64,000 bases of DNA from Symbiodinium kawagutii. Lineage: Eukaryota > Sar > Dinophyceae > Suessiales > Symbiodiniaceae. The position numbers were made by a program, and so were the translations under genes. Below the pieces are notes generated by a model, which did not search any database, was not told where the DNA came from, and saw nothing but the letters and a program-made list of their open reading frames with translations. Below, piece after piece: positions 22,645 through 35,064 of this stretch; the first letter of the stretch is position 1, and each line of letters starts with the position of its first letter. The DNA is taken from positions 158,750-222,749 of the forward strand of contig VSDK01019056.1 in assembly GCA_009767595.1 (NCBI GenBank), given 5' to 3'.

Positions 22645-22723
22645 AAACGGTTGGTGTATTATTTAAAATGGTTTGTAAATATTGGATGAGTAAGGGGGTA
22701 CCCTATTTTGAGAACCACCCATA
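22645..22723. repeat. Palindromic-element right half
   Basis: Only the right side of the family is recognisable (GTACCCTATTTTGAGAACCACCCATA). The left arm is eroded. Confidence 0.6.
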
Positions 22724-22734
22724 TGTTTTCCATG

Positions 22735-22904
22735 AGATTTGGTGCTGGCAAGGATCGCTGCCATACTCAAACCAAAGGAGTTCTTCATCATGATTTTGCG
22801 TCCAGCTGCATCGATGTCTTTCGCTTTGGCCCCCGGGACCATCATAGGTAAACAAACCTCGGTGCCGGAGATCGAGAGGAGACGTACAGCAATTTTTGAA
22901 GCAC
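22735..22904 (-). CDS. Candidate exon, unknown product
   Basis: After an ACTAG|GT acceptor at 22905 the frame reads SKIAVRLLSISGTEVCLPMM, VPGAKAKDIDAAGRKIMMKN and SFGLSMAAILASTKS. The continuous protein-like frame and acceptor support an exon. Family unrecognised. It lies upstream of the 22275-22475 candidate on the same strand. Confidence 0.5.
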
Positions 22905-22921
22905 CTAGTGTCTACCCTTGA

Positions 22922-24340
22922 CTAGTAAACCATAGGTTTATCAATTTGGGGGGGGTACCATCTTAATGGGAAACCAAGGCTTTTGCCCACCCCTAGTTGC
23001 CGTTCAGATCTCTCTTCTCAGCTCCAAACCTCAAAGGTTTTCTGGATGAGGTGTTCTGCTTCAAGTAGCCAAGCTGGTGCCTCCATCTCCTGGCTAGCCG
23101 ATTTCTCACTACTACCTACTTGTATCTGCAACCACAAGAAACAAAATTAGCGGTCTAGAAGACCCATCGAAAACTTTGAGGATAGTGTCGGCGCATCCTT
23201 CCAGAAGGCTTGGAAGCAGACTCTGTCAGTTCTACTGTTTCTACCTTTTCATGTTGTCATCTCTTGGCTTCACCATCTACTTACATAACCGGCTCCGCAG
23301 GAGCGCCTCGGGCTTCAAGATGTACGCCGTGCGCATCAAGGGCGCATGGTGACCAAACTTACACCCAGAAAGCTCCAGGAAGACCAGATTTCCAGCGGAA
23401 CACTCCTGCGTGACATGAAAATCAGTTGCCCTTCCAAACATTTACATGCTCCTAGATCCTCCAATCCAAACCTCCACACTTCGGCTCCAGAGCAATGGCA
23501 GTAAAGTTGGACGGCTTCAGAGTAGAGTTGGATTGATGTTGGATTTTGCAAGCTCGAAAAAATGAAAAAAATGAAGTGCGAATTTCTGCTAAGGCCAGGG
23601 ACCATCAGAAGCATGTAATCATTTGCACGCTGCAGCCCTTTGCTGTTGAGGACCCCTGTTTCCAGGCACCAGCACTCAACCCCACCTCTCCAACCATCCA
23701 AGACCCGTGCCCACTTGGGTCGGTGCTACGGACAATGGGCATGTAGCCAGGCACCTACGACCGCAAGATGGTCCCCTTAGATGGGTGCTTGGAAGGCAGA
23801 TACTTCGTGATAGCTGGTGAATCATTGATGGCTAAACATGGCGAAACATGGCTGAACATTGCTAAACATGGCTAAAGCACAAATATATGAAATATAAACT
23901 AATGACAGCATCAATAGTTGAGATCATGTTGATAAAACCAATACTGGTTGAGGATACCGGCTACTATGCGTGAAAATGCTAGTTACTTCGTGGTCAATGT
24001 CATCCCCGAGCTATGTGGAGAATCAGTTGACCATCAATTCACCAAAATCAACCATCGTTGAGCCATTAGTTGACGGTTGATTTATGGTGAAGGCCGGCAC
24101 TTCGCCACTGGTTCACCATCCGTACCTATCAATCGTGCGAATGATTCTCGGGCTGTCATTCGGCAAGGCTTCCAAGTGACCTCTCTTGCAGTTGCAAGAC
24201 CGAACCCGAGTGTCAGTGCAGCATCAACTGTTATCAAAAAATTGCCTACTCCCACTATAGAGGTTATAAGCATTGATTAAAAATGGTTGATAACTTTACA
24301 ATAGGAGATAGTAAGCAACAACAGTAGGGGACATACCAAC
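22922..24340 (-). other. Region with weak exon candidates
   Basis: Minus-strand frames near 23410-23560 (LYCHCSGAEVWRFGLEDLGA) and 24090-24265 (GVGNFLITVDAALTLGFGLA) are protein-like but lack convincing splice borders. The rest is AT-rich CATGGCTAAACATGG repeats. Confidence 0.25.
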
Positions 24341-24344
24341 TATG

Positions 24345-24446
24345 AGGAAGTTTCTTATAATAGGGAACCCCTAGAAATGGTTGGTTTATTATTGAAAATG
24401 GCTAATATTTGATGATTCGGGAGTACTCCTACTTTAAACGTACCCA
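24345..24446. repeat. Palindromic MITE-like element, copy 8
   Basis: Diverged copy: left GAAGTTTCTTATAATAGGG, right ACTCCTACTTTAAACGTACC. Confidence 0.65.
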
Positions 24447-24624
24447 TGATCGTTCACACTTTTGAATTGCCGCGAGCCTAACCATCACAAACAACAACCT
24501 TATCTCATCCTAACAAGCACACGAAACCACCAATGTGGCTGTCAGTTGACCCTGTACCCCTGGTGTAGCATCATCAACCAGCAAGTATTCCACCCATTAT
24601 TCTTGGTTAACTGCTTCACGCAAA

Positions 24625-24797
24625 TGGTGGTTTCTCAAAATAGGGATACTCCCAAATCACCCAATATTAGCCATTTATGGTTCGAAAAAAGAAACACCAT
24701 ATCTTTTGGTGTTAGTTATGGTGTTAAATGGTCATTTATGGTTGAAAAAGAAACACAACCATGTTTTGGAAGGTCCCGCATTTTGAGAAATCACCAT
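24625..24797. repeat. Palindromic MITE-like element, copy 9, with internal duplication
   Basis: Intact outer arms (TGGTGGTTTCTCAAAATAGG and TTTTGAGAAATCACCA) enclose a duplicated interior in which ATTTATGGTTG/CGAAAAAAGAAACAC occurs twice. Confidence 0.8.
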
Positions 24798-24799
24798 GT

Positions 24800-24925
24800 C
24801 ATGTTTTCATCTCCTTCTGGAGCGAAGCAACCCAGCTCGCCACCAACAAGTTGGCACTGCCGCGAAGGGATCTTCCCAGGGAGGACCTCGCTGCCCAGGG
24901 AGATCAAAGCATCGTAGCTACTTCG
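24800..24925 (-). CDS. Candidate exon, unknown product
   Basis: Minus-strand frame reading YDALISLGSEVLPGKIPSRQ and CQLVGGELGCFAPEGDEN. Unrecognised. Confidence 0.3.
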
Positions 24926-25238
24926 GTGGATCGTGCTGAGGAGAACACCTGCTGGCCCCAAGGGACTGAGGAAATGGAAGCAGAAAGTCACTGTCGGAAG
25001 AAGTTTCGTTTTGCAGTTTTTTCTTTTATTTCTATGCACTTTCATTATATATATATATATATATATGAATGAAGCTGGTTCTGCCCTGAACATTTCTTGT
25101 CGGTTTAGATCAATTCACCATCATGGTCGTTCCGAATGCGTTCTGAAGGCTGATTCCTGTCCCACGAAGACGGTCAATGTCTCTAAGTTTCCGCTCACAT
25201 TTACGGCACAAATGATATGAGAGGCAGTGTTCCAGCAA

Positions 25239-25420
25239 CATCCTGGCCGTTACAACGTCTGGTGGGAAGTTGTCGAGGGGCAACAAGATTTGCCTGCAGC
25301 CATTGTTGTTCTTCTATGTTCGTGTCATCTATGGACCATCTTGTCTTGGGCAGTTCAGGGGCAAAGTCACGCAGGTGCCACACACGCGATGCCTGCTCTT
25401 GCAGTCTTGCAGTGTTGGTG
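25239..25420 (-). CDS. Candidate exon, unknown product
   Basis: The frame reads RLQEQASRVWHLRDFAPELP, KTRWSIDDTNIEEQQWLQAN and LVAPRQLPTRRCNGQ, ending at a CAG|GATG donor of the GA type also used elsewhere in this window. Strongly protein-like. Family unknown. Confidence 0.45.
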
Positions 25421-27330
25421 CGGCGTGGGATGTGGCGAGGGTGGTAGAGTCCCGACACTGTGACGGAGCTAAGGCAACTGCTCCAATGTAGAAATATGGC
25501 AATGGACACGAGCAGGAACAGGATAGTTTCTGGCTGAAGAGAGGGGCTTTAAAGTCGTAAGTTCCTTCTTCTTGGTTATATCCCCTTGTTGCTTGTAAGT
25601 TGTCAGTCCAAAACCAAGCAATCACTTGATTGAAGTGCGCCTTTATCGCAGTTGTGTGGCATTACCAAAAGAACTATCGCTTCGCATGACTTGCTGCTCA
25701 AGACGGGCATGTAGTGAAAGTGCATGAAACTGCTACCAAACAAAACCAGAAAGAACTGCATTGGACGAACTTGCTTTGTTTCGAAGCCCGAGGCCTTGTA
25801 GAGGGTTGCCAAGCAATCAAGAGAGATCAGATGGCGCTTTCACGGACAGAATGGTGTTGGCATTGCAGCGATGCAAGCTTTTTCACTAACTTCGAGAGTC
25901 AAAAGTTTGGCGGAGTGCTTTGTGTTTGCCTGTTTGAATTCTACTTGAAAGCTGTCTACTGATGAAAAAGCAATAATAGAGGATTATCTCTGAATCTCCC
26001 TTCGATCTGCCCAGAAACTATTCTTCCACCCATCACCCAGAACTTGCCTGGCTTTATTAGGTCCAAACCCATCTGAAGGGCAGCTTCAGAAAGAGTCGAA
26101 GCATCTTGGATCCGATCCTGCATGTCAGAATTGGTGAATGCAAAGACTGGAGTCCTCTTCCAGTTATCTTGCTTGACAATGAATCAACGGGTCCAGCACG
26201 TCTTTATTTATAGCTTCAAGGAAAATTTCTTGAGAAGCGCTGCCGAACAATTTTCATCGTAGGAACCGTGCCCTTTACACTGCGTTGCTTTGTCGCTTGT
26301 CGTGTAGATACATGTGAGTGCACATATAGTATACATACATACGTGAAATCTCTATGTACATAAAATTATGTACTGTACTATATATGTAGGTGTGCGAGTG
26401 TTCAGTTGAGCACGCATATCAACACCTTAGGTATGTTGGATTTGAGAAGCCAAAGAAAAAGCTTGGCAGCCAATTGAAAAGGTACAAAGCACTGTCAAAC
26501 CCACAATTGACGAATGTTAACACTATTACTGAAACCAACCAGCATGACTTGCCCTTGTTAATCAACCATCAATCGCCATTGTTCATGAACCATCAATAAG
26601 TAACCGCCGTTGCTAAGTATTAACTAACCACTATTATGAATTATGAACAACTGTTCATCAACACTTGTCAACTATGACTGGATGATTTACCATTGTTAAC
26701 CATCAACCAATCAGATGTAAAATCCAAAGGCTTCCCTCTCCCTTATGTGCACGCTGCAAGCTCCGGACTCCTTCTCAAAGTCAGACTTCACAAGACGAAT
26801 TCGTTCCACCTCAAGCTGCATTCGATAAAATGCAAAAAGGCAGTTACAAACGGGGTCAAGGGTTACAATAGTCAGTAGTCAGATCAGTTGCTTGGATTGG
26901 AATTACTAGAAATACAACCGGGTGACGTTATAGAATAGTTAGAATTCCGAACGAAGCGAGGGCGAGTTCTTGTCTGATCAGCCACAGAACTGTAGGAGCA
27001 AACCGGGATTTAGAACCCAAGCTTCGTAAATACCCGCTGCATTGATTTGAGACTATGGATTATGATGCAAATCCAAGCGCATACTCAAGCAGTCCTGAAT
27101 GCTATGTTGTTTGAGATGCCTTATCCTAGTTGAACTCATGATCAGCACTTCGACTGACCAAAACAGTGACAAGTAGCCCAAGTAGCCATTCAATTTCAGA
27201 TGTGTGCCTCAATTGAGCTCATTTGGACCCTGACAGTCATTGCAACCTGGATCTGATACTTGGCATATTTGCCCTATGTCATTCAATCACCCCTATTCTC
27301 CCATCCTGCATGGAGCTCCAGCTGCCGCTT
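25421..27330. other. No firmly supported gene
   Basis: Mixed unique and AT-rich sequence with TACATA microsatellite words at 26325-26385 and AACCATCAA repeats at 26560-26710. Confidence 0.3.
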
Positions 27331-27339
27331 CCAAATTAA

Positions 27340-27550
27340 GGATTCAGATTGGCAAGCCATATCCGTTGAGGCGCAGTCTTGCTACCATCCACGATTTCGG
27401 TCTGGAACTTGTGAAAAAACTTCTGCAACTGGAAGAAGTGGCTGGTGGATATGCTCTGTAGCTGTATACCAACACGACCGTCCTTAGGAACAGACTGCTG
27501 CTCAGCGGCAAGCGAGGTGAAAGAAACGGATATAGGTGCTGGTGTGTTCC
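27340..27550 (-). CDS. Candidate exon, unknown product
   Basis: Frame reading TPAPISVSFTSLAAEQQSVP, KDGRVGIQLQSISTSHFFQL and QKFFHKFQTEIVDGSKTAPQ. Protein-like. Borders uncertain. Confidence 0.4.
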
Positions 27551-27949
27551 TGCTCATAGTTGACCATAATGAACATCAACATTTTGGTTTATGGTAACCC
27601 AGGATTGATAACCCCTGGTTGACTAATAGGGGGCATCCCCCAAAAGCCTTGGTTTTCCCATTTGAATGGTAACCCCCCTAATTAATAAACCTAGGGTTTA
27701 TGAATCCTGGGTTAGCATTACCGTTATCTACCACAACTTAGATGAGGTACAAAAGATCATAGCTTCAGCCAAGAAAAGGCAATGAAATTTGCCTTAAACA
27801 GGCACAAGGGCGTTGACCACGACCAATCACTATCAACCATCATCAAACAATGAAGCAATCCAAACCACCATCAACGCTAAACAAAACCAAGCACGAATAA
27901 CCACTATGAACCATAGCCCACTGGTGGCTGTCCAAAATCGACCGGTGGA

Positions 27950-28140
27950 AATCTCCTGCTCGCAACTTCCAGGCGAGGTGGGGCGTAGGCAAGGCGCTTG
28001 CACGTTTGCTTCGGTGATGGCATACATGAAAGCCTCCATGACACTGGCCTTGTCTGGGCATGTCCACACCTGCCAGTGAGTTGCGCGACCATTCGAGGAC
28101 ACCACTGTAGCCGATGATACAGCAACCACCTTCATCAATA
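27950..28140 (-). CDS. Candidate exon, unknown product
   Basis: Frame reading VVAVSSATVVSSNGRATHWQ, VWTCPDKASVMEAFMYAITE and ANVQAPCLRPTSPGSCEQE. A Cys-rich frame immediately upstream (28190-28430) may be the preceding exon of a secreted or surface protein. Family unrecognised. Confidence 0.4.
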
Positions 28141-28189
28141 TTTTCTCGTAATTAACCAACCCCTATGATGCAAGTTGGCTTTGGAAGAT

Positions 28190-28430
28190 TTCAGTGCCCT
28201 GCAAGATTGATTTGGGGAAGTATTTGCGCATTGGCATGATTTTTGTTGACACAAATGTTGACAAATTGTCTGACACGCACAGAGACATGAGGTACCATCG
28301 GACAGACCGTCTGACACATTCATGAGCTGACATCCGGTCTGAAGTTGTCCGGGATCACACTTACAAACAAGCCATCTCCAGGCATCTGGCCTTTGTAACC
28401 CAGGACAGCTTTGGCACCAGGTCACACTCA
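28190..28430 (-). CDS. Candidate Cys-rich exon
   Basis: Minus-strand frame with about 15 cysteines (WCQSCPGLQRPDAWRWLVCK, CDPGQLQTGCQLMN, CLCACQTICQHLC). The spacing suggests an extracellular disulfide-rich domain, but I cannot name one. Confidence 0.35.
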
Positions 28431-28918
28431 ATCAAACGGGCCACCAGAAACGGCTCTCCGTCATGAGGCAGTACTAAAGCTTGGGGAGCGCTGTCACCGA
28501 TGGTGTAGAAGCCAGTCAGGTAGTAGAGATCCTGGAATCATCCGGCTGTGACATCGACCGTTATTGACCATGATTGTCGATCACTGTCGAAAAATGGTTT
28601 CTGTATGGTCTCTTGTGGATGCTTGGATTTTAATAGGGGTATCTTTGGTAGCTCGCTTGCGCTGGAAACAACCCAGAATTATCAAGACTGCCATTGCCTG
28701 ACCTGCGACAGCCATCAATATCGGGACTTTCCACCAGACAAAGGCTTGGAGACCATCGTGCATTAGCATCATGGGACACCAATTGTTAAGCGGCCAGCAG
28801 CAACTGTGATGGTAAAGGGTAGGAAATCTAAGTTTTGCGGCTGGAGAAGTTCTTTGGAGTATGAATGGATGCACCAACGGATGGACGGATGGATGGACGG
28901 ACGGACAAATGGTGATAA

Positions 28919-29190
28919 CATTGATGATGATGATGATGATGATGATGATGACGATGATGATGACGATGATGACGATGATGACGATGATGACGATGATGAC
29001 GATGATGACGATGATGACGATGATGACGATGATGACGATGATGACGATGATGACGATGATGACGATGATGACGATGATGACGATGATGACGATGATGACG
29101 ATGATGACGATGATGACGATGATGACGATGATGACGATGATGACGATGATGACGATGATGACGATGATGACGATGATGACGATGATGACG
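28919..29190. repeat. (GAT)n / (GATGATGAC)n microsatellite, left of gap
   Basis: A short GAT run turns into about 27 perfect 9-bp GATGATGAC units running into the Ns. All open frames across it (poly-Asp, Met/Thr, Ser, Ile/Val) are repeat artefacts. Confidence 0.98.
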
Positions 29191-29786
29191 NNNNNNNNNN
29201 NNNNNNNNNNNNNNNNNNNNNNNNNNNNNNNNNNNNNNNNNNNNNNNNNNNNNNNNNNNNNNNNNNNNNNNNNNNNNNNNNNNNNNNNNNNNNNNNNNNN
29301 NNNNNNNNNNNNNNNNNNNNNNNNNNNNNNNNNNNNNNNNNNNNNNNNNNNNNNNNNNNNNNNNNNNNNNNNNNNNNNNNNNNNNNNNNNNNNNNNNNNN
29401 NNNNNNNNNNNNNNNNNNNNNNNNNNNNNNNNNNNNNNNNNNNNNNNNNNNNNNNNNNNNNNNNNNNNNNNNNNNNNNNNNNNNNNNNNNNNNNNNNNNN
29501 NNNNNNNNNNNNNNNNNNNNNNNNNNNNNNNNNNNNNNNNNNNNNNNNNNNNNNNNNNNNNNNNNNNNNNNNNNNNNNNNNNNNNNNNNNNNNNNNNNNN
29601 NNNNNNNNNNNNNNNNNNNNNNNNNNNNNNNNNNNNNNNNNNNNNNNNNNNNNNNNNNNNNNNNNNNNNNNNNNNNNNNNNNNNNNNNNNNNNNNNNNNN
29701 NNNNNNNNNNNNNNNNNNNNNNNNNNNNNNNNNNNNNNNNNNNNNNNNNNNNNNNNNNNNNNNNNNNNNNNNNNNNNNNNNNNNNN
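29191..29786. other. Assembly gap (596 Ns)
   Basis: Undetermined bases bounded on both sides by the same trinucleotide repeat family, so the gap probably marks unresolved repeat and its length may be nominal. Confidence 0.99.

Positions 29787-29875
<89 letters not shown>
29787..29875. repeat. (GAT)n microsatellite, right of gap
   Basis: Pure ATG/GAT repeat without the GAC variant found left of the gap. Confidence 0.98.
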
Positions 29876-30920
29876 CGGTTCGTATTGACAAATGTTCCCG
29901 GGCAATCTTTATGAATCTCTCACACGCAAAAAAGCTGCAACCCTGCATGAACTGACAAACATTGCGCATGTGATATCTAAATTATGTTCGTCGCCTGCAA
30001 ACATGGTCCGAGAGCAGAAGACCTGCAGATGTTCCCGTCCAAACTAGACTACAACCTGCAGGTTTGAGCATTCTCTCATTGGAAAGCACAGATTTCATTG
30101 CTCGCGTCACCCTGTACAACCATCCTCCGGCTGGACCACAATCAGGAAATCGATACCATCCTGTGCCAGTTTTCCAAGTGGAAGGCTTTTGTGACAAAAG
30201 CCTTTCAAGTACCTACAAAACGCAAATGACACTGTCTTGGAGGATTCAACTTTGTCAACTGCTCTCCACCTCTCCCACAATCAGATGCCTTGCTACTTTA
30301 GATGTCGCAGTACCAGGGACAAGGCTCTGTACAAGAGCTCCATCCACCCCTTGGTCAAATGGATGCGTGATGACCTTGTTGGCATGTGGTTGTTCCACGT
30401 TTGGAAGCCATTGCTATTAGGAGATCCCATGCGTTGTGTTTCGCAGTTATCTGAGCTGCCTATGCTCTGCAAAGGTGATGTTCTACTTGGAGCACCTGAG
30501 ACTCGCGGTCACTATGCTTTACCCAGAAAACTGCTGGTCGTGTTCATTCCCAGCTCATCAGTTTTAAAAGGCTACAGTAAGTTCAAGGTAGATTCAGGTG
30601 GCATAGTTGATAACTAGCACCTTTGCCCGCCTTTTTCTGAGAACAAGCGCAGGCAGTACCCAAGATGTTCAACGAGGTGTCCGGATGCCAACATCACGTT
30701 TAAGACTACCAACCGTAGGCAGCCATCGCAAAAGCCTAGATCATTCAATTGGCAACCTGTAAGAGTTATGGGAAATGAATCAGCTACAGTCATCAGCATT
30801 CATTGGCCATCATATACCCCATTGTTCCGCCAGTTGACTATAGTCAGATCCATGATCATTCCACGAGTTTATACCCCATGGTTCGTTCTCGTCAGTTCAG
30901 CAGTCATTCGCCACCTGATT
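29876..30920. other. No firmly supported gene
   Basis: Open frames on both strands (for example minus 29982-30197) are moderately protein-like but without domains or clean splice borders. Confidence 0.25.
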
Positions 30921-30922
30921 CT

Positions 30923-31057
30923 TCACCGTCTCGCCTCTTGCATGGACCTCCTAACCTCACGAAGTCGCTGCTCGTACTCCTGCGGAGGCACTCGCAGAGG
31001 CTGTCCAGCCCAACTGCAGAAGGGAACTCCATCCTGAAGCGACGGCGATGGCGGCAT
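30923..31057 (-). CDS. Candidate terminal exon, unknown product
   Basis: An open frame of 44 codons from ATG 31057 to TGA 30923 reads PSLQDGVPFCSWAGQPLRVP and PQEYEQRLREVRRSMQEARR. The Pro-rich then charged helical ending is plausible as the last exon of a longer gene. Unrecognised. Confidence 0.35.
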   Translation of the reverse strand: MPPSPSLQDGVPFCSWAGQPLRVPPQEYEQRLREVRRSMQEARR

Positions 31058-31138
31058 GCCCTGCTACAGGCTGGCACCTTGGCTAAGTTGGTGCTCGGAA
31101 ACTAGCAGATATGGAAGATATATGCAAATACGGCGGTT

Positions 31139-31180
31139 TGGATGATTTGGGGGCTCCTCTGTTTTGAGAAACCACACTTA
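31139..31180. repeat. Palindromic-element right half
   Basis: GGATGATTTGGGGGCTCCTC followed by TGTTTTGAGAAACCAC. The left arm is absent. Confidence 0.6.
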
Positions 31181-31189
31181 GGTGGCTTT

Positions 31190-32290
31190 TAAGCCAAATT
31201 TTCACCAAGCGGTATCACTCTGCTACCTGCTGCTACCTGAAAGTAGGTCATTCCGCAGCTCAGTGTAAAGCAAATCCGAACTCGCACTATGCTGCGGTCC
31301 GGCTGCTGGCTTGTGTCCAACCAGCACGTCAGACACCACCTCTTCAAATACCAAAGCCATCGCTGAAGGTCGAGGAACAGCCAAGGCTCAGCAACTTTGG
31401 CTCGAGCCATGCAAACAGCCACGAAGAACTGGAACCTCGATCTGAAATTCAAAGTCTTGGTACTGGAGCATGTGATTTCAGGTTCAACCTTTCGCCCTCA
31501 TGTTGTTTGCCGAGATTTATGTGTTCTGTGGATTCCCACCTCCTTATTTGTTGTGGGGTTGTTTGTCATTTTTGTTGCCAGCCTGTTGTCAGTTGTGATA
31601 GTGGTAGGTTGGCAGAGATTCTCTTAGGCAACACAAAACTCAAGACTTTGCATTTGTTGGAACGACTGGTCAATGATGTTTTACCATCAAGAAATAACCA
31701 ATAGATGTTGAGAAAGGACTGGTGAATCATGGTGAAGGATGGCTATTAGTGGTTTCAGTTCCTTTGGCATCTCAGTATTTCCCTGCACCAATGTCTCCAA
31801 CGAACTTGGTCTTGCCTGTACAATAGAAATTCCAGGTGATGCCAATCAGGAACATATCAACTAGAATTTTGCTACATGATCATTGCAAAGAAACTCTGCC
31901 TAACTCTGCAGAGACAGAAGGACTCATGGTGCAACCCCAATCTTGGAGGCAAGGGTCAGGGATAAGGTTCAGCGGTAAGTTCCCAGCTCTGGCAGCGATC
32001 CTCCACACCATACCCCTTATGTCAGATCCGGCCAGGTATCCAAGAAAGGGTAGAGATTTCCTACTGAATCAAGGCCTCCTTAGGGCACTGACCGTTGTCA
32101 ATCATGATCAACCTCTATTCATAACCATCAATAGGCAGGATTGCTGGAGACGCCTGACATAAGGGGGAGGGGATTCAAACATCAACCAACACACTGCATT
32201 CTTTTTGGCCCCAGCCCAACGGTGAAAGCGTGTTTCAATGGGCAGCAACACGCCGCAGGTGGTACCTGACGGCTTGCACTCAGCTTCGGG
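31190..32290. other. No supported gene
   Basis: Unique sequence with short open frames on both strands. Nothing recognised. Confidence 0.3.
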
Positions 32291-32299
32291 CAAAGGATG

Positions 32300-32535
32300 A
32301 ATGAGTGAATGAAATGAAATGAAATGAAATGAAGTGAAATGAAGTGAATGGAATGGAATGGAATGGAATGGAATGGAATGAAACGGAATGAAACGGAATG
32401 AAACAGAATGAAATGAAGTGAATGGAATGGAATGAAACGGAATGAAACGGAATGAAGTGACTGGAATGGAATGATACGGAATGAAACGGAATGAAACGGA
32501 ATGCAATGAAATGGAGTGAAATGGAATGGAAGAAA
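32300..32535. repeat. (GGAAT)n / GAAACGGAATGAAAT pentamer satellite
   Basis: Perfect GGAAT pentamers alternate with AAACGGAATG and AAATGAAGTG variants over about 235 bp. The Phe/His/Ser-rich minus frame is a repeat product. Confidence 0.95.
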
Positions 32536-34990
32536 AGAATGAACCAAACAATAAATCAATAGGTCAATGGTTCCTGACCCCATGATGGTCGACGATCCAG
32601 CTGAGTCGAAGAATATTGACCATATCCAAACCAAGTAGATCAACCATAGGTGAAACAGAACTGGTTGGTGGTTGCCTGGGGATCCAATCATCAAAACAAC
32701 TGTAGGTTACTAAACTCCAATCATGGTATATGATTCCAAGTACACACCTATTGGATCAGTAGATCCACCATACAAACCTGGTGCCTAACCAGCGAACAGC
32801 AAGCAGTGGTCACAACTTCACATCAGGATGACCATCATCGCCGAGGACTTCACTTGGCACCTGCAAATGTCAATGGATTGATGTGCAACGCAAGGAATAT
32901 GTCCGAAGAGTTCAAGCCCAGGAAATTGACCCTTCAAACATTGGTAAAACGAATGGTATCATAGGGTACACCCCCATTTATGTCAATGAACGAATCTGAA
33001 AGATCTGAATCTCAGTTCCAATCTTTGTTTTTTGGCCTTTTGGAAGTGATTTCATCGCCTGCTTGTATCAGCACTGCTGGTTGCTTCCTTCTAAGAGGAA
33101 TGGCATTGCTATGCAACGTGATCCAACAGCAACGGCTCGTCGAAACGGTCCCCGCCTCACATGTCAAGGCCAAGCCCAATGGTCCCAACATCTCAGCGGC
33201 AGCGGCATCTCAAGTGACTGTGTTGGTTCTTCCATGCTCCGGAACCAAGCTGGTTGGTGGTTTCAACCCCTAAACAACGATCATTGCAAATCAACCAGCA
33301 AGTGTGCAACTCCTATTGGCTGGTTGGTGGTTTCAACCCCTATTCAAAATGTTAGTCAACCAACCATTTGTTGATTCTTTGGGAAAATAAAAAATGTTCA
33401 AAACCACCAACCAGCAAGGACCTGAAGTGAGCACTGGCTGAGGCACCTTGTGGAAAAGGTCAATTGACTCTTGATCGCGTGCCTGGCCACAACACCCACT
33501 AAAGTGACATCGAAGTGACAAAACACATCCGACTCGGTATGTAGGGACATGTCTCAATCGGTATATGATATATGTTTAGATATATGTATACTATATATAT
33601 ATATATGTATACATACATATGTATTATGATTATATATGGATATAGTACATATATGCATTAATATATCACAAGACCTCCTTTGCCTTTGCCTTTTGGAAAG
33701 GATCAACTAGCTCCCACAAAAAGCAGGGTGTGCACCGCTTGTCGTCCCCTCACAACTCCCTCCATAACTTGGCTCCTTGTGTGACAAAATCACTTCTTCA
33801 GCTCCAGGACCGCTTGTAGCCCAAGATACTGCCTCTGGGCGCTGCCAGTGGAAACCGCCACTTCAAACAATCTGTCCTTCCCCTTATCGATTTTCTACCA
33901 GTGACCAGTCCGTTCCCAAAACGTCACTGGAACAACAGCTGCTGCAGCGCCTGCAAAAATGGCTCCACGAGGGACTCGTGCCTCACCAAAGAATCGGTAG
34001 AATGGTCACACGGTCGCGTCACACCCAGCAGATATGGTCATCCCACAACTGTTCGGGGGAACTGAGTTTTGATGGCACCTGAAAGAACGCTGAGCGTTGG
34101 AAGCCTACTGGGAGGGAGCGATGATTGAGTTGGACCTCGATGCCTTGAAGGTCGGGCACTTTTCAAATGTTTTCGAGCTGCGAGCGATGCAGTTTTGGTT
34201 TCTAGAGGAGCCTGCACAAAAAAAAAGAAACTCGACGCCAAATGGTTGCTAATGGTTGATTAATGGTTAAATCATATAATGCTTAATGGGTGATTTTGAT
34301 GGAGATGGTATATGCGCGAATCTCTGAGCATTTGTACCTCCATCCATCCGTGCATACATATATACTTGCGTTACATTACTCGCATTGCATTGAATTATAT
34401 ATACATTGCATGGCATTACATTGCCTGACACTACATTACATTGTGGGAAACTTTTTGTGGAAGTAAATTTGGCCACACGCCAAACGAAAGTACAATGAGC
34501 ACGAGATATTCTCTGTATCGATCACCCCTCACCAACCAACCAAACCAACATCAATCAACAGACTTGTCACAGTTGCTGTTGTTGGTGATGGATGCCGCAG
34601 AGCCAGAATGGTTTATCCTCCTAGCACTGCTGGTTAGTGGCTACCATCACAAAAACCCCTTCAAACGCCCTTGAAACTGTCATGGATCTGATCTACAGAG
34701 CAGTGGTCAGGCTACCGACTCAACCGACCAAGGCCATGACCAAATCACATCGCTGGCCAACACCAGATCGAAACGTCCGTACTGACTGCGTTCAGGAAGC
34801 CTCGGTTCTCCAAGGAATGAAGGGACCCCAGTGCAGCCACTAAGCATCACCCGGTAACGAATGTCAATCCCTACCCTTCCAGTTACCCCTTCCAGTTACC
34901 TATTTAGTAGTTAACCAGCAAACCTAAGTAGGGATAGTTACCTATCATCAAGGTAAGTGGAAAGGTAGGGAATGATTTTTAAGCTGTTAT
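32536..34990. other. No supported gene
   Basis: Contains a duplicated TGGTTGGTGGTTTCAACCCC word (33249 and 33322), a TATA-rich palindromic tract at 33560-33660 and CATTA/CATTGCATT pentamers at 34366-34442. No coding domain seen. Confidence 0.3.
33565..33660. repeat. TATA/GTATAC palindromic microsatellite
   Basis: Alternating TA with GTATAC and CATATG palindromes. Confidence 0.8.
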
Positions 34991-35064
34991 TCAGCAGTAC
35001 GAGCTGGCCATCAAGCATTTCAATTTCTGGAGGGTCCAAGCTCTTGATGGTTCAAGCTCTAAGG

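Noticed and set aside
28581..29969. Long open frames through the Ns
   Set aside because: Made of trinucleotide repeat and undetermined bases.
31385..31410. Spliced-leader-like word (TTTGGCTCGAG)
   Set aside because: Differs from the dinoflagellate spliced leader end (TTTTGGCTCAAG) and lacks the rest of the leader.
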